Part shown: positions 51,779 to 61,366 of the stretch, piece by piece
Layout: each line of letters starts with the position of its first letter
How positions within the stretch are numbered: the stretch's first letter is position 1
Assembly (NCBI GenBank): GCA_937894065.1
Contig: CALCST010000009.1
Span: 1 to 64,000, forward strand
Reading direction: 5' to 3'
Source: an uncultured Parabacteroides sp.
GTDB lineage: Bacteria > Bacteroidota > Bacteroidia > Bacteroidales > Tannerellaceae
Length of the DNA: 64,000 bases
Program-made: the position numbers and the translations under genes
The notes under the pieces: generated by a model
What the model was told of the DNA's origin: nothing
What the model saw: only the letters and a program-made list of their open reading frames with translations
Database searches by the model: none

Positions 51779-51877
51779 ATTGTTGGTTTTGAGTTTTTAA
51801 GTTTATAAATTAATTTAAGTTTCGCAAGTTGCTCAACTTTAAAGTTAACATGGATTCAGAAACAAGCCAACCAGGAA

Positions 51878-51918
51878 ATTACCTTTGTCAACTCGTTATC
51901 TTGTCAACTTGTCAACTG
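51878..51918. repeat. Octamer array 14 (TTGTCAAC type), right arm
   Basis: CTTTGTCAA, CTCGTTAT, CTTGTCAA and CTTGTCAA follow in 8-base register. The possible left arm (GAAACAAGCCAACCAGG) is decayed. Unlike most copies this one lies upstream of a gene (rpoN) with no stop codon close by. Confidence 0.7.
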
Positions 51919-52044
51919 AATAAGATTTGTAAATTTAGATATTCAATATAGAAATGACAAAAAGTAAGGCTTAAAAAATATTAGACAACGATTACAGTGG
52001 GATTATGTATGGTTATAACATCTGTCTGAAAATATATCCAAATC

Positions 52045-52135
52045 CGATTTCAATTACATTCGGAAGTAATCGGAATTACTTACGGAAGAAAATGTTGTTA
52101 CATTCGGATGTATTTGGGGATTGCCTTCGGATAGT
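52045..52135. repeat. CGGA-centred array at about 22-bp period
   Basis: CGGA occurs at 52061, 52083, 52105 and 52128 (steps 22, 22, 23). Units 1 and 3 are imperfect palindromes (ATTACATTCGGAAGTAAT, TACATTCGGATGTA), and units 2 and 4 are weaker. Confidence 0.5.
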
Positions 52136-52430
52136 GTTCCCACCGTTCCATTGGATTGCAAATCCGTTGAAACAGAGGCTAAGAGACAAGGAGTATAAGG
52201 CTGAAAGCCTTGATTGATGCTAATACATTATTCCGCCTAAATTGACAAAGAACCAAGATGTTTCCAAAGCCATGTTTCACATTTCCCCTAATATTATGTA
52301 AATCAAATAAATGATATGATTCTAGCTTTATAAAACTAATTCTTCATTTGCATTAAACAGCGAATGTTAAAATAGATTCAAAGTTCACATGATTTCTCTG
52401 ACTCTCAACTTTATAACAAAATTGTGAAAC

Positions 52431-52510
52431 TTGAAAGAAAAAAGCTCGCAGTGTTTCTGGAAAAACATAACGATGTTTTTTGGAAAACACTGCGAGCTTT
52501 TTGGGAAAAG
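52431..52510 (-). terminator. Terminator of the InlB-repeat gene, built from 22-bp palindromic units
   Basis: GCTCGCAGTGTTT (52444-52456) pairs with AAACACTGCGAGC (52485-52497), flanked by A and T tracts on both sides. Within it ACAT and ATGT arms also pair, and GG centres fall at 52459, 52482 and 52504. It lies 20-100 bases after the stop on the minus strand. The core resembles the unit at 34899-34918. Confidence 0.75.
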
Positions 52511-52529
52511 GTTGTGTCCTTTTTTTCTG

Positions 52530-55500
52530 TTATTTCACCATTACTTTAACAACCTTGTTGTTTCCGACTCTTACAAGATAATCTCCTGCAGGAAGAGGAT
52601 ATGATGAAAGACCTGGAGCAATATCACGGTTAATAAGCATAGCCCCGGAGAAATTCCAAACTTTCAAATCTGAAGGTTGAGACAATTCAACATACAAACT
52701 TCCGTTTGCTGTGTATATTCTTGCATCCTGAGCTGCTATCTCTTCATTGTCCACAACCATCTTGTCTGCTTCAAGGAATTCGGCTTTCAATGTGACATTC
52801 TTTGTGATTGTATATGGATACGGATTCAATGTATTTCCGTCGCTCCAGCGAAGGAACATATATTCAGCCTCCGGTGTTGCAGTAAGATTCACAACAGTTC
52901 CATATAATTGTTCACCTGTTTTGTCTGCCTCAACCTTTCCGTTCTCGGTCTGTTCCAATGTCAGAGTATAGCTTCCAAGAGTAAGACCTTCTACTGTTAC
53001 GGTCGTATTCTCTGATATATTATTCAAAGAATAAACATAAGTTTCAGCTTCGGTTGAAGCTCTCAATTCCATTTCCTGCTGAAGAACCTTTTCGGCAGCC
53101 TTAACCACAATCTTGCTTCCTGCATACTGAGGCAACAGAACAATCTTGAAACGTGCGCTTCCGCCTTTCTCCACTGCATTCAGATTACCACTCAAAGAAA
53201 CAACACCTGCACCAGCCGGCAATGTAAAGCTTAAAGATTCAGTCTCACCCGAAGCCGATACGAACAAAGGCTGCACTCCTTGAGCGTCCGAAGCCGTCAT
53301 CATTCGAGGATTCTCTGTTACACCGTCATTCCATTTCGAGAACATCTTTCCGGCAGGAGCCTTTGCATAAAGAGTAACCATATCTCCAGCATAAAGACCT
53401 TCCTTAGTTGCATCCTTGCCGGTCTCTACATTAGTTATGCTTGTATTAGTCTTTTGCGAAAGAGTAATCTTGTCACGTGTTATACCTTCCACCGACACAC
53501 TCTTGTGTTCACGTATATAATACAAACTATATACTCCGGTTTCGGTAGGCTCGATAACCTCGCCATTTACTTTCACCACAGGTTCTGATGATTTATATTG
53601 AGCATCAATATCAAGCCAGAACTTGCAAGTTCCGTTTTTATCCACCTGCTGAGAATATCCGCTAAGAGTTTTCACAGTCACACCCTCAATCTGTGGGAAA
53701 GTAACCATATATACCATTTTCTCCTTGCTGAATGTTGCCGAAACGGTCTGAGCCTTCTTTACAATCAGTTCACGAGGATTTTGCTTTGAGTTGTCGTTCC
53801 ATGCAGTGAAGAAATATCCAGCATTAGGGAATGCTTCCAGTTGAATTGTATCACCATAAACCACACTGCAACTGTCGCCTGCAATACCTACAAAGGCAAT
53901 ACGTCCGCCATCAGTCTGTTTCAGTTTCACAGCAAAGTTTTTGTATTTAACATTGCCTACTGTAACTGTAACATTTTCCTTTAATTCGGACAAAACATAT
54001 GTATTTCCTGTTCCGCGGGAAAGTTGACGTCCGTTGGCATACACCTTGATGGCTGTTGCCGGTGTTTCTATAATTTTACTGTCAACAACAAGTTTGAACT
54101 TGAAAGAGCCGCCTGTCGCAACGGCTGTTTCCACTTCTCCTCCATCAGGGTTTACGGCAGTAACGCCTTCCGGAAGGTCGAAGGTGATTGAAATATTACC
54201 AGTTCCGAATGTTATCTCACGTGTTGTAACACCATCTTTGTATCCTTCTTTACGTGAAATACCTTCCACCACAACAACTCCTTCTTTTGAAGAAGTGACA
54301 AGGAATTTTCCGGTATATTCTTTCTCAATTCCTCCAATTCGATAATAAAGTTTACCGCCAGACTCACCTCCGTAGAGCGTAACTTCGGCACTTCCTCCGG
54401 CAGGCAAGGCTGATACATTTTCTGGAGAGACTGACATCGAAGGAGCTGATGCCTGAGGACGACCGTCGTCCATCAAAGCGGAAATAGTGATACCGCATGT
54501 ATCCGGCATTGTAACTTCAATGGGCTGCGTCTCATACATTTCTCCATTCACCCAAAGCTGTTTGAACTTGAATGCCGAAGATGTTGCCGCTACTGAAACA
54601 GTAAGTTTCTTGCCTGGGTCAACAATAGTTTCAGAAGCTATTTCCTTATTATCCAATTTAACCGTAATCTTTCCTCCTTCCGGTTGGCGGATTATTACGG
54701 AACGGCCGCCTTTCCATTCGGCGTAGAAGGTTTTGTTGCCGATTGAGTTTTTTTCTATTTTATCAACGTCTTTATCTCCAGTATTCTCTCCCCAATATGT
54801 TGACTCCATTGTGTGCCATGTCACGAATGAAAAGTTTGGACGTGTCGGGTTAGGCAACACAACTTCATCCTCAACAGTATATGACTGCGGAGCATCTGAT
54901 GGTAATGTTCCATTATACAGATAATCATACTTTATGCTATATCTCACCAGTTCCCATTTTGCATAAAGATTAATATCACTGTTTATTCCAACAGGAATCT
55001 CTGTTATTGGTGTATCACTGCAATCTTCCTTGAAGCACCAACCCAAAAGCTTATATCCACGCTTGGTCCCATTCATAGGCAAATCTTTTTCGATAGCAGA
55101 AGTGAAACGGACAGATGTTGTGGCACCACTCATATCTGGACTATTCCAATGAAGTGTTGCGATATAAACTGTAGATGCTTTTGCCTCGAGAGTAACCACG
55201 CCACCTTTATCTGCTCCTACATTTGTTTTAAACCAATCCAAAGTCAATTCCTTTACCAGCTTATCGCTATAATACCATCCGGCAAACTCCTTGTCGTTGA
55301 CTATTGAGGTAAGTGTTGGTATGGTATATGGAAGATTCTTTCTGTATTCCGAAAATTCGTAGGTAAATGTCACATCCTTGAACGTACTTTTGTCATATTT
55401 ATAATTTACAGTATATAGCGGAACCCAACGGGCAGTAAGCTCCATATTACCTGTTGTTCCCTTTAATATTTTTTCAACTTTCACACCGTCGTTGTTATAC

Positions 55501-56513
55501 CAACCGGTGAATTCGTAACCGGGTTTTGTCGGGGATGGCAGTTCGTCTATAGATGAATCAACATTATACTCTATTTTATCCACCACTGAACCTCCATCCG
55601 AATCAAAAGTTATATAATAATTGGTATATACCCAATTTGCTTTATAAGCTATTGTTCCTTCAGGCTCTCGATTACTTAATACAGGTATTCCATTATACTC
55701 TGTCGCTTCCCCTTGTCGTTCCCATTTACTCTTTTCCATATCATAACCGATAATCTCAGGCAAAGCAGGCAAAGTAAAGCCAGTTTCTATGGTATAATCT
55801 ATATTTGCTACTGGAGTTGCGTTTTTCCCGTCAAGGTCGAATGTGGCTGTGTATTGGGATAAATAGACCTTTGCTTCTTTATCATTCCAATTATCAGTTT
55901 GAGTTACATTTGCTGTTGTATAACGGTTCAAAGCTAAGCCTTGTATATATGAACCACTAGGTATAATTGTATTCAAACTCTCTATATCAGGATCTATAGG
56001 CCAAGCTGTACCTGATTGACCATTACTACCCAAAAAACCTCCTTTTCCACCATTTCCTGGAATACAATTCACAATAATATTGTGTATTTTAACCAATCCT
56101 CCTACAATATGAAAGCCTGAAGCAGATTCTCCATTGTCGCCATCATCTCCCCATCCAGTATGGCTATCACCATTCCTTGCCTTTACAATAACAGAACCAC
56201 CTCCTGTAAACAAAGAATTACCTCCAGATATATAGAAAGCCTTTGCGTGAGTCTTATCCGAAGTTCTATCAACAGTCAAAGTCACCCCTTCCGGAATAAC
56301 CAACGTCATTTCACCATCAAGAATATTCAGAGTTTCATATATTGTCTTGTTTGAATTCAATGTTACAATATTGCCGGATATTGAAGCTTCACTTCCTAAA
56401 GCATCCTTTAAATTCTGAGCAGAGCGAATATCTACAGCCATAGACTTAACAGCATACCCCACCACCGCCACCAACAGCAAAACCCATCTCCATATATGTT
56501 TTTTCATACTCAA
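52530..56513 (-). CDS. Large surface protein with InlB-type B repeats
   Basis: The 1327-residue protein has a signal peptide (start probably the Met at 56507; core WVLLLVAVVGYAVKSMA). Residues about 25-160 look like a Gly-rich beta-helix. Residues about 210-610 hold Listeria-Bacteroides B repeats, as in PTKPGYEFTGWYNNDG and TARW. From about 610 to 1230 come divergent repeats of the form GYFFTAWNDNSKQNPRE. The last 80 residues end PAGDYLVRVGNNKVVKVMVK, resembling a C-terminal sorting or DUF6383-like domain. Adhesion or matrix binding is plausible but unproven. It closes the lipoprotein operon. Confidence 0.85.
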   Translation of the reverse strand: MSMKKHIWRWVLLLVAVVGYAVKSMAVDIRSAQNLKDALGSEASISGNIVTLNSNKTIYETLNILDGEMTLVIPEGVTLTVDRTSDKTHAKAFYISGGNSLFTGGGSVIVKARNGDSHTGWGDDGDNGESASGFHIVGGLVKIHNIIVNCIPGNGGKGGFLGSNGQSGTAWPIDPDIESLNTIIPSGSYIQGLALNRYTTANVTQTDNWNDKEAKVYLSQYTATFDLDGKNATPVANIDYTIETGFTLPALPEIIGYDMEKSKWERQGEATEYNGIPVLSNREPEGTIAYKANWVYTNYYITFDSDGGSVVDKIEYNVDSSIDELPSPTKPGYEFTGWYNNDGVKVEKILKGTTGNMELTARWVPLYTVNYKYDKSTFKDVTFTYEFSEYRKNLPYTIPTLTSIVNDKEFAGWYYSDKLVKELTLDWFKTNVGADKGGVVTLEAKASTVYIATLHWNSPDMSGATTSVRFTSAIEKDLPMNGTKRGYKLLGWCFKEDCSDTPITEIPVGINSDINLYAKWELVRYSIKYDYLYNGTLPSDAPQSYTVEDEVVLPNPTRPNFSFVTWHTMESTYWGENTGDKDVDKIEKNSIGNKTFYAEWKGGRSVIIRQPEGGKITVKLDNKEIASETIVDPGKKLTVSVAATSSAFKFKQLWVNGEMYETQPIEVTMPDTCGITISALMDDGRPQASAPSMSVSPENVSALPAGGSAEVTLYGGESGGKLYYRIGGIEKEYTGKFLVTSSKEGVVVVEGISRKEGYKDGVTTREITFGTGNISITFDLPEGVTAVNPDGGEVETAVATGGSFKFKLVVDSKIIETPATAIKVYANGRQLSRGTGNTYVLSELKENVTVTVGNVKYKNFAVKLKQTDGGRIAFVGIAGDSCSVVYGDTIQLEAFPNAGYFFTAWNDNSKQNPRELIVKKAQTVSATFSKEKMVYMVTFPQIEGVTVKTLSGYSQQVDKNGTCKFWLDIDAQYKSSEPVVKVNGEVIEPTETGVYSLYYIREHKSVSVEGITRDKITLSQKTNTSITNVETGKDATKEGLYAGDMVTLYAKAPAGKMFSKWNDGVTENPRMMTASDAQGVQPLFVSASGETESLSFTLPAGAGVVSLSGNLNAVEKGGSARFKIVLLPQYAGSKIVVKAAEKVLQQEMELRASTEAETYVYSLNNISENTTVTVEGLTLGSYTLTLEQTENGKVEADKTGEQLYGTVVNLTATPEAEYMFLRWSDGNTLNPYPYTITKNVTLKAEFLEADKMVVDNEEIAAQDARIYTANGSLYVELSQPSDLKVWNFSGAMLINRDIAPGLSSYPLPAGDYLVRVGNNKVVKVMVK

Positions 56514-56558
56514 ATAAAGCGTTTTATAGTTTTATACTTAAGCCAAAAGTCTCAATAA

Positions 56559-58208
56559 TTACTCAAACACCAACTCACACTCATCAAGCAACAACACACT
56601 AGAAGTACTACCAGTAAAGAAATCACCATACTTACTTGAAGATGCCACAATAAGTATATAAGTCGGTTTCGTTGCATAATCACGATATTGCAGCTTGATA
56701 TCAAACATCTGATAGTCGGATGATGACTGGTCTGTCTTCAACTCACCGAAAGCGACCATAGATTCGTTGTTCCACGTCAAGTCCACAAAATCTCCAGTAT
56801 TGGTATTTACCTTAAACGGAGCAGACCAAGTGAACAAAGCTACATATATATGGCAGGAATCTTTCGTTCCCTGCAAAGATTCGTATGGAGATTTAACCTT
56901 GTCGATAACACCGGAATTATATTTATAATATCCCCTCAAACCGGAAGGGCGACCAGTATAAGGACGACCGAAGTTCAGCGACGCGCCACTGAGACCTTCC
57001 ACCTTGCCGAATGTTCCTGCATATAAACTTCCGGCAGCAAATACACCGGCTACGGTTTTGCTTTCAAGGCGAGCCGCCTTACCATTAATCACGTCGTTAG
57101 ATTCGGGAGACGTCGGGTTTGCCTCACCAACGGCATTGGAACCTTTGTTTCCGGAATCCCAGAAATAATTTTCGTCAGTCAAATCCTTATTTGCATACCA
57201 GCTTTTGCCATCTTTAAACCAATCGTCGAAAGAAAGGTTAGGCACAGTTGGCATATCTTCGGTTGTGAATTGCTGAACCGGATTTGTTTTGCCGTCGAGT
57301 GTAAGCTCATATTCATATGTTGTAGATGCTTTCAAGTGAGTGAAAGTAAGAGTGAATGTGCCGTCTTCATTGACAACAATCTCGTTTGAAAGCACATTTT
57401 CCCAATCACCGGCAACAACTTCAGTTCCTTCGCTTTGTGAAAGCTCGCGATAACGTGCTGATACTTGTCCGGTTTTGGTTTCACCTTGAATATATGCACG
57501 CTTTGCCCAAGGATAAATAGCTGTAGTCTTAGCCTCGTCGCCTACAGGATGACGGACACTGATAGTCCACTCCTCTGTCTGGTCGAAAGCTGTCACATAA
57601 AATACTCTGGGACGGGTAAAGTCTGTGACAGTCTGCGGGTCCGGCTGCGTTTCGGCAACGCTGCAACCAAGCTGCAATGTTTCTATTTCAATATTCTTAA
57701 AAGATGGTTGTGAAGCAGAATCGACAAGGATAACCACATTGTGATTTATCTCGTCCACCAAAGGCTCGCCTACCATATTCTTTACCTTTATAATACGTGT
57801 AATATCATGAGAAACGGAAATTGTCCACTCATAATCCTGATAAAGGCGGAGAGTCATCTGAACCGGATTAAGGAAATTCATCCGTGTGTCAGCCGAAGCC
57901 GGAAGACTGTCTGCCGAAACAAAACCGGTGTCCGGAAAATTCACCAAATCAAGACAAGCCTTTTCATCAGGTATTATCTCAGCACCTTCAGTCACCTCTA
58001 ACTGTGTTATGCGCAGATTACGCAAATCAAGAGTATCTATAATTTTTACTTCAACAGTTCTTGTATCGGGATAAATCTTCACAGAAGTCTGTCCGTCAAC
58101 ACCAAATCCCAAAATCTGACAATTAGACGTTGGATATGGAATATCATTCTTTACACATGAAGTCAGGAATAATACTGAAAGGATAAATGATATGCAGCTT
58201 TTAAACAT
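56559..58208 (-). CDS. PCMD-domain surface lipoprotein
   Basis: I chose the Met at 58208 (549 residues) because it gives a compact lipobox signal (ISFILSVLFLTSC); an ATG eight codons earlier is possible. The middle part resembles Ig-like strands. The last about 220 residues form a PCMD (putative carbohydrate metabolism) domain: VPNLSFDDWF, YFWDSGNKGSNA, AARLESKTV, SLNFGRPYTGRPSGLRGYY and VASSSKYGDFFTGS. These proteins are thought to sit on the cell surface and bind carbohydrate, but direct evidence is thin. The start lies 100 bases after the barrel gene. Confidence 0.82.
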   Translation of the reverse strand: MFKSCISFILSVLFLTSCVKNDIPYPTSNCQILGFGVDGQTSVKIYPDTRTVEVKIIDTLDLRNLRITQLEVTEGAEIIPDEKACLDLVNFPDTGFVSADSLPASADTRMNFLNPVQMTLRLYQDYEWTISVSHDITRIIKVKNMVGEPLVDEINHNVVILVDSASQPSFKNIEIETLQLGCSVAETQPDPQTVTDFTRPRVFYVTAFDQTEEWTISVRHPVGDEAKTTAIYPWAKRAYIQGETKTGQVSARYRELSQSEGTEVVAGDWENVLSNEIVVNEDGTFTLTFTHLKASTTYEYELTLDGKTNPVQQFTTEDMPTVPNLSFDDWFKDGKSWYANKDLTDENYFWDSGNKGSNAVGEANPTSPESNDVINGKAARLESKTVAGVFAAGSLYAGTFGKVEGLSGASLNFGRPYTGRPSGLRGYYKYNSGVIDKVKSPYESLQGTKDSCHIYVALFTWSAPFKVNTNTGDFVDLTWNNESMVAFGELKTDQSSSDYQMFDIKLQYRDYATKPTYILIVASSSKYGDFFTGSTSSVLLLDECELVFE

Positions 58209-58267
58209 ATAGAGATTGAATTTTGAAGTCACAAAGTAAAGCAGTAAAGAGAAATGATATAAACCAT

Positions 58268-58305
58268 CTTCTTAACTACTTAACTTCTTGACTCCTTAAC
58301 TTCTT
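58268..58305. repeat. Octamer array 15 (CTTCTTAA type)
   Basis: CTTCTTAA, CTACTTAA, CTTCTTGA, CTCCTTAA and CTTCTTAT follow in perfect 8-base register and end 3 bases before the barrel gene's stop codon. A left arm (AAGTAAAGCAGTAAAG, about 58237) is decayed. Confidence 0.78.
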
Positions 58306-58308
58306 ATT

Positions 58309-59094
58309 TTATAAATAAAATACAATTCCTAAATCAATTGACAAGAGATTAATCTTGAAGTTTGCCGAACTTGCAGTTCTTGTACCAGTTTCCACTTGGT
58401 CCTTTGTCTGGTCATACCAATTGAAGTTCAATCCGGCAACAGCAATAGAAGCCTCTACAGCAGTAAAATCATTCACAAAACAAGTAATACCGGGAGCGAC
58501 TCCGATGTTAAGATTGTGCTTAAGCTGATATATGCCACTTAAATCCGCACCAGTTCCTGTTGTAGATTTACTTTCAGAATATCCATATGACAGACGAGCT
58601 TCATTGAAAAGTCCGAATCGCTTGCTGTCACCCAAGTTCAGATATGTTCTGATGAATCCAGTTACCGTATAAGTATTTGACGTTCCGCTGTAATCCTCAA
58701 TTGAGAAACTCAAATCGTCTCCTAAACTAAGGTCTATATTATCCAGCTTAGTGAATGTGCGTGAGTATGAGAAACGTCCACCGACACTAATATTGTCTCT
58801 AATGAAATAACTGAACAAAGGTGTTACCTTAAAACTATATCCTTCTGTATTTATATTCTGTAATACCGAAAGGAATTCAAAATTATTATCAACATGCTCG
58901 TTATACGAGAAAGTTGCACCTACCATCCACTGACCTTTTGGAATAAAGGTCTTCATCACAATACCTCTGTCGTATTTTTCTTTCTTTTCTTTTGTCTCAG
59001 TCTTTTCTGCTTTTTCCACCTTTTCTTTTGCCATTAGAGGACAAGAGAAAAGGAGGAGAAAACAGATAATGGAGATTGGGAGAGTTGTTTTCAT
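58309..59094 (-). CDS. Outer-membrane beta-barrel protein
   Basis: The 261-residue protein has a signal peptide (ISIICFLLLFSCPLMA), then a strongly charged Lys/Glu segment (about residues 23-42). About ten amphipathic strands follow (for example FKVTPLFSYFIRDNISVGGR), and the protein ends LLSIDLGIVFYL. The terminal aromatic-rich strand and the pattern fit an outer-membrane barrel. Its place among surface lipoprotein genes suggests a shared complex or export role, which is inference. Confidence 0.78.
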   Translation of the reverse strand: MKTTLPISIICFLLLFSCPLMAKEKVEKAEKTETKEKKEKYDRGIVMKTFIPKGQWMVGATFSYNEHVDNNFEFLSVLQNINTEGYSFKVTPLFSYFIRDNISVGGRFSYSRTFTKLDNIDLSLGDDLSFSIEDYSGTSNTYTVTGFIRTYLNLGDSKRFGLFNEARLSYGYSESKSTTGTGADLSGIYQLKHNLNIGVAPGITCFVNDFTAVEASIAVAGLNFNWYDQTKDQVETGTRTASSANFKINLLSIDLGIVFYL

Positions 59095-59113
59095 TTATTG
59101 ATTGTTATTGTTT

Positions 59114-61366
59114 TTATTCTGAAATATTAAATGGAGTCATGCCATTGAAAGATGTGCCACTAAGACACTGTGCATCATAGCCGTATTCAAGACTGAATTC
59201 ATCGACATACATGACACTGGTAGTAGAACCGGTGAACACGTCCCCATCTTTACTTGAAGAAGCCATGATTATTATATATATTGGATTCTCTTTACCAACC
59301 ATAGGAATATCATCAGACTTATATTTAAGAGGTATATTAAATTCTGTATACTCACCAACTTCTTTATCAATAATTAGTTCTCCATATGCAAATACACCAT
59401 CGGAATTTTCCCGGAATTTGTTATTCTGGTCACTTGGATTAGCTCTTAAAGAATGAACATTTACAATCTTTGTGGATAAAGCTATTGCTATAATAGCCTT
59501 ATCTTTACCAGAACCATTCTCACTATTATTCGTCCAATTAATATCTCCTGGAGTATATTTATACCAACCTTTTAAAGATGTTGGCAGACCAATAAAAGAT
59601 TGACCATAATTCAGTTTTGCACCGTCAGAACCAGCATCTTCTATTATTCCTGAAAAAATACTTCCAGCAGAGAAAGCCCCTATTTTATATCCAATTATAT
59701 CCGCTCCTACATATTTTGATACAAGCCGAGCTGCACTTGTATTATTTGATACATTAACTTTATCCGTAGATTCTTGATATAAGAGTTGCTCTTTATTTAT
59801 AGCAGCACCCAAATTACCGGATTCCCAATATATATCCTTTCCTGTCTCATTTGATGACCAATAGGTATATTCACCGGCCAACATTCCTGACGTTTTTCCA
59901 GTCCTTTGACTCCACATATCAAATCCTAAATTAGGAACTTCAGAAACAGTTGCGATCGTAAATTCCTCCGGAGTATCTTTGCTACTATCTTCACCAGAAA
60001 CAGCATAATACTCATAAGTAACACCTTGTTTCAAACCAATAACTAATGTAGAGAAAGTTGATTCAGTATCAACCTTTATATACTCTAAAGGTATGGTGGT
60101 ATATTCATTACCACCTTTTTCTCTAATAGCAAAAGTAGAATTAGTAGGGTCTCCAGCACTACCTTTCAATACGGCAAAAGAAGACCATACGACAGGAGCT
60201 TCAGTAAGGACTTTCACATCCGGTTTAATTATAATAGAGAATGTTTCACGCTCTTCCTGATCCAGATTATCCATAACAACTATGGTGAATGTATGAGTAG
60301 CAGGTTTCTTTCCATCCGGTTGCAACTCAGATTTCATCAATGTTGCGAAATCTAATTTATAAGTATTTTCCTCTCCTTCAACAGGAACCAATGCAGGGAA
60401 GCGACTGTCAGTCCATGAAGTTCCATTCCACTCAAATTCATTTGTAAATTGAGTAGATTCAGGAATTACTTTCAAAGAATATATACCGGCAGGAACCTTA
60501 ATCAACATTGAGCCTTTTGGTTCTTCAGAATTTGGTTCTCCATCTACTATAGGCTGATAAGATGTAGTGTTTCCATCTTTAAAATCAACCAATTTCAATG
60601 TAGGTACACCTTTTCTCAAATCATCCTCTTTAATGGAAATTGTATATTCAATTTCAGTCACATCATCATCAACTGATATATCAATATCTGCACCTGCATT
60701 TCCGGAACTTTCTTCTTCAACTGTATATTTTAGAGTATAATGAGTACGGGGAGCAATATCTCTGATTGTTTTTTTCAAAACAAACGTATTTCCATCTTTA
60801 TTTCTCAAATAAAGATTAGCAGTCAAGTCACCCTCCGAAGTAAAATATCCTGCACGATATTCATCTTTTGCATATATCAATTTACCTGCATTAGTACATA
60901 CAGTATCACAATAATCTGTAAAATATTTGTCCAAACCAATATATTTCACAGAAACTTTAGTATTGGCAATCTGACATGTTACCTGCGTCTGAGTTATTTC
61001 ATCAGCTTTAATAACGACCTCTTCAACTCCAGAATAAAAAGGCATTTCCCAAGCGGCACCTCCGTCTTTAACAGAACTTACAGCTACTTTATAAGTTCCC
61101 GCAGGTAGATTTAATTTTTGCCCTTTTACTTGAGTTGTATAATTCGTGTATGTACGAATAGTATCTCCGGATGAAGATATTATGTCAACCCGTAACTCCT
61201 CGTCTGTAACAGGTTTAGAACGGGTAATTGTTGTGTTATCTTCATTAACACCTAAATATAAATAACCAACCTGTCCTAAATTATCATTCTCTGTACAAGC
61301 CATCATCATAAAGAGAAGCGACAACAGACTTAATATACTTTTCATACAGTTTATATATCGTTTCAT
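59114..61366 (-). CDS. DUF4493-PCMD fusion lipoprotein
   Basis: The 750-residue protein has a lipobox signal (LLFMMMAC). Its N-terminal DUF4493-like domain (residues about 30-240) has DNTTITRSKPVTDEELRV and KLNLPAGTYKVAVSS. Ig-like middle domains and a C-terminal PCMD domain (about 500-745) follow, with VPNLGFDMWS, IYWESGNLGAAIN and IMASSSKDGDVFTGST. The ATG overlaps the preceding stop as TAATG, which supports this start and translational coupling. The combination of both domains in one protein links the single-domain neighbours. Confidence 0.85.
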   Translation of the reverse strand: MKRYINCMKSILSLLSLLFMMMACTENDNLGQVGYLYLGVNEDNTTITRSKPVTDEELRVDIISSSGDTIRTYTNYTTQVKGQKLNLPAGTYKVAVSSVKDGGAAWEMPFYSGVEEVVIKADEITQTQVTCQIANTKVSVKYIGLDKYFTDYCDTVCTNAGKLIYAKDEYRAGYFTSEGDLTANLYLRNKDGNTFVLKKTIRDIAPRTHYTLKYTVEEESSGNAGADIDISVDDDVTEIEYTISIKEDDLRKGVPTLKLVDFKDGNTTSYQPIVDGEPNSEEPKGSMLIKVPAGIYSLKVIPESTQFTNEFEWNGTSWTDSRFPALVPVEGEENTYKLDFATLMKSELQPDGKKPATHTFTIVVMDNLDQEERETFSIIIKPDVKVLTEAPVVWSSFAVLKGSAGDPTNSTFAIREKGGNEYTTIPLEYIKVDTESTFSTLVIGLKQGVTYEYYAVSGEDSSKDTPEEFTIATVSEVPNLGFDMWSQRTGKTSGMLAGEYTYWSSNETGKDIYWESGNLGAAINKEQLLYQESTDKVNVSNNTSAARLVSKYVGADIIGYKIGAFSAGSIFSGIIEDAGSDGAKLNYGQSFIGLPTSLKGWYKYTPGDINWTNNSENGSGKDKAIIAIALSTKIVNVHSLRANPSDQNNKFRENSDGVFAYGELIIDKEVGEYTEFNIPLKYKSDDIPMVGKENPIYIIIMASSSKDGDVFTGSTTSVMYVDEFSLEYGYDAQCLSGTSFNGMTPFNISE

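Larger units (their letters stand above)
51779..52430. other. Gene-poor spacer upstream of rpoN
   Basis: No convincing gene is seen. It contains a decayed octamer region with AAGTTTCGCAAGTT (about 51800-51850), octamer array 14 (51878-51918), the CGGA-centred array (52045-52135) and a lone AAGGCTGAAAGCCTT hairpin (52198-52212) matching the ends of the REP-like elements. Confidence 0.6.

Noticed and set aside
52005..52217. 70-codon open frame in the rpoN upstream spacer
   Set aside because: It crosses the CGGA-centred array and a REP-type hairpin; composition is not protein-like and no ribosome-binding or promoter signal is present.
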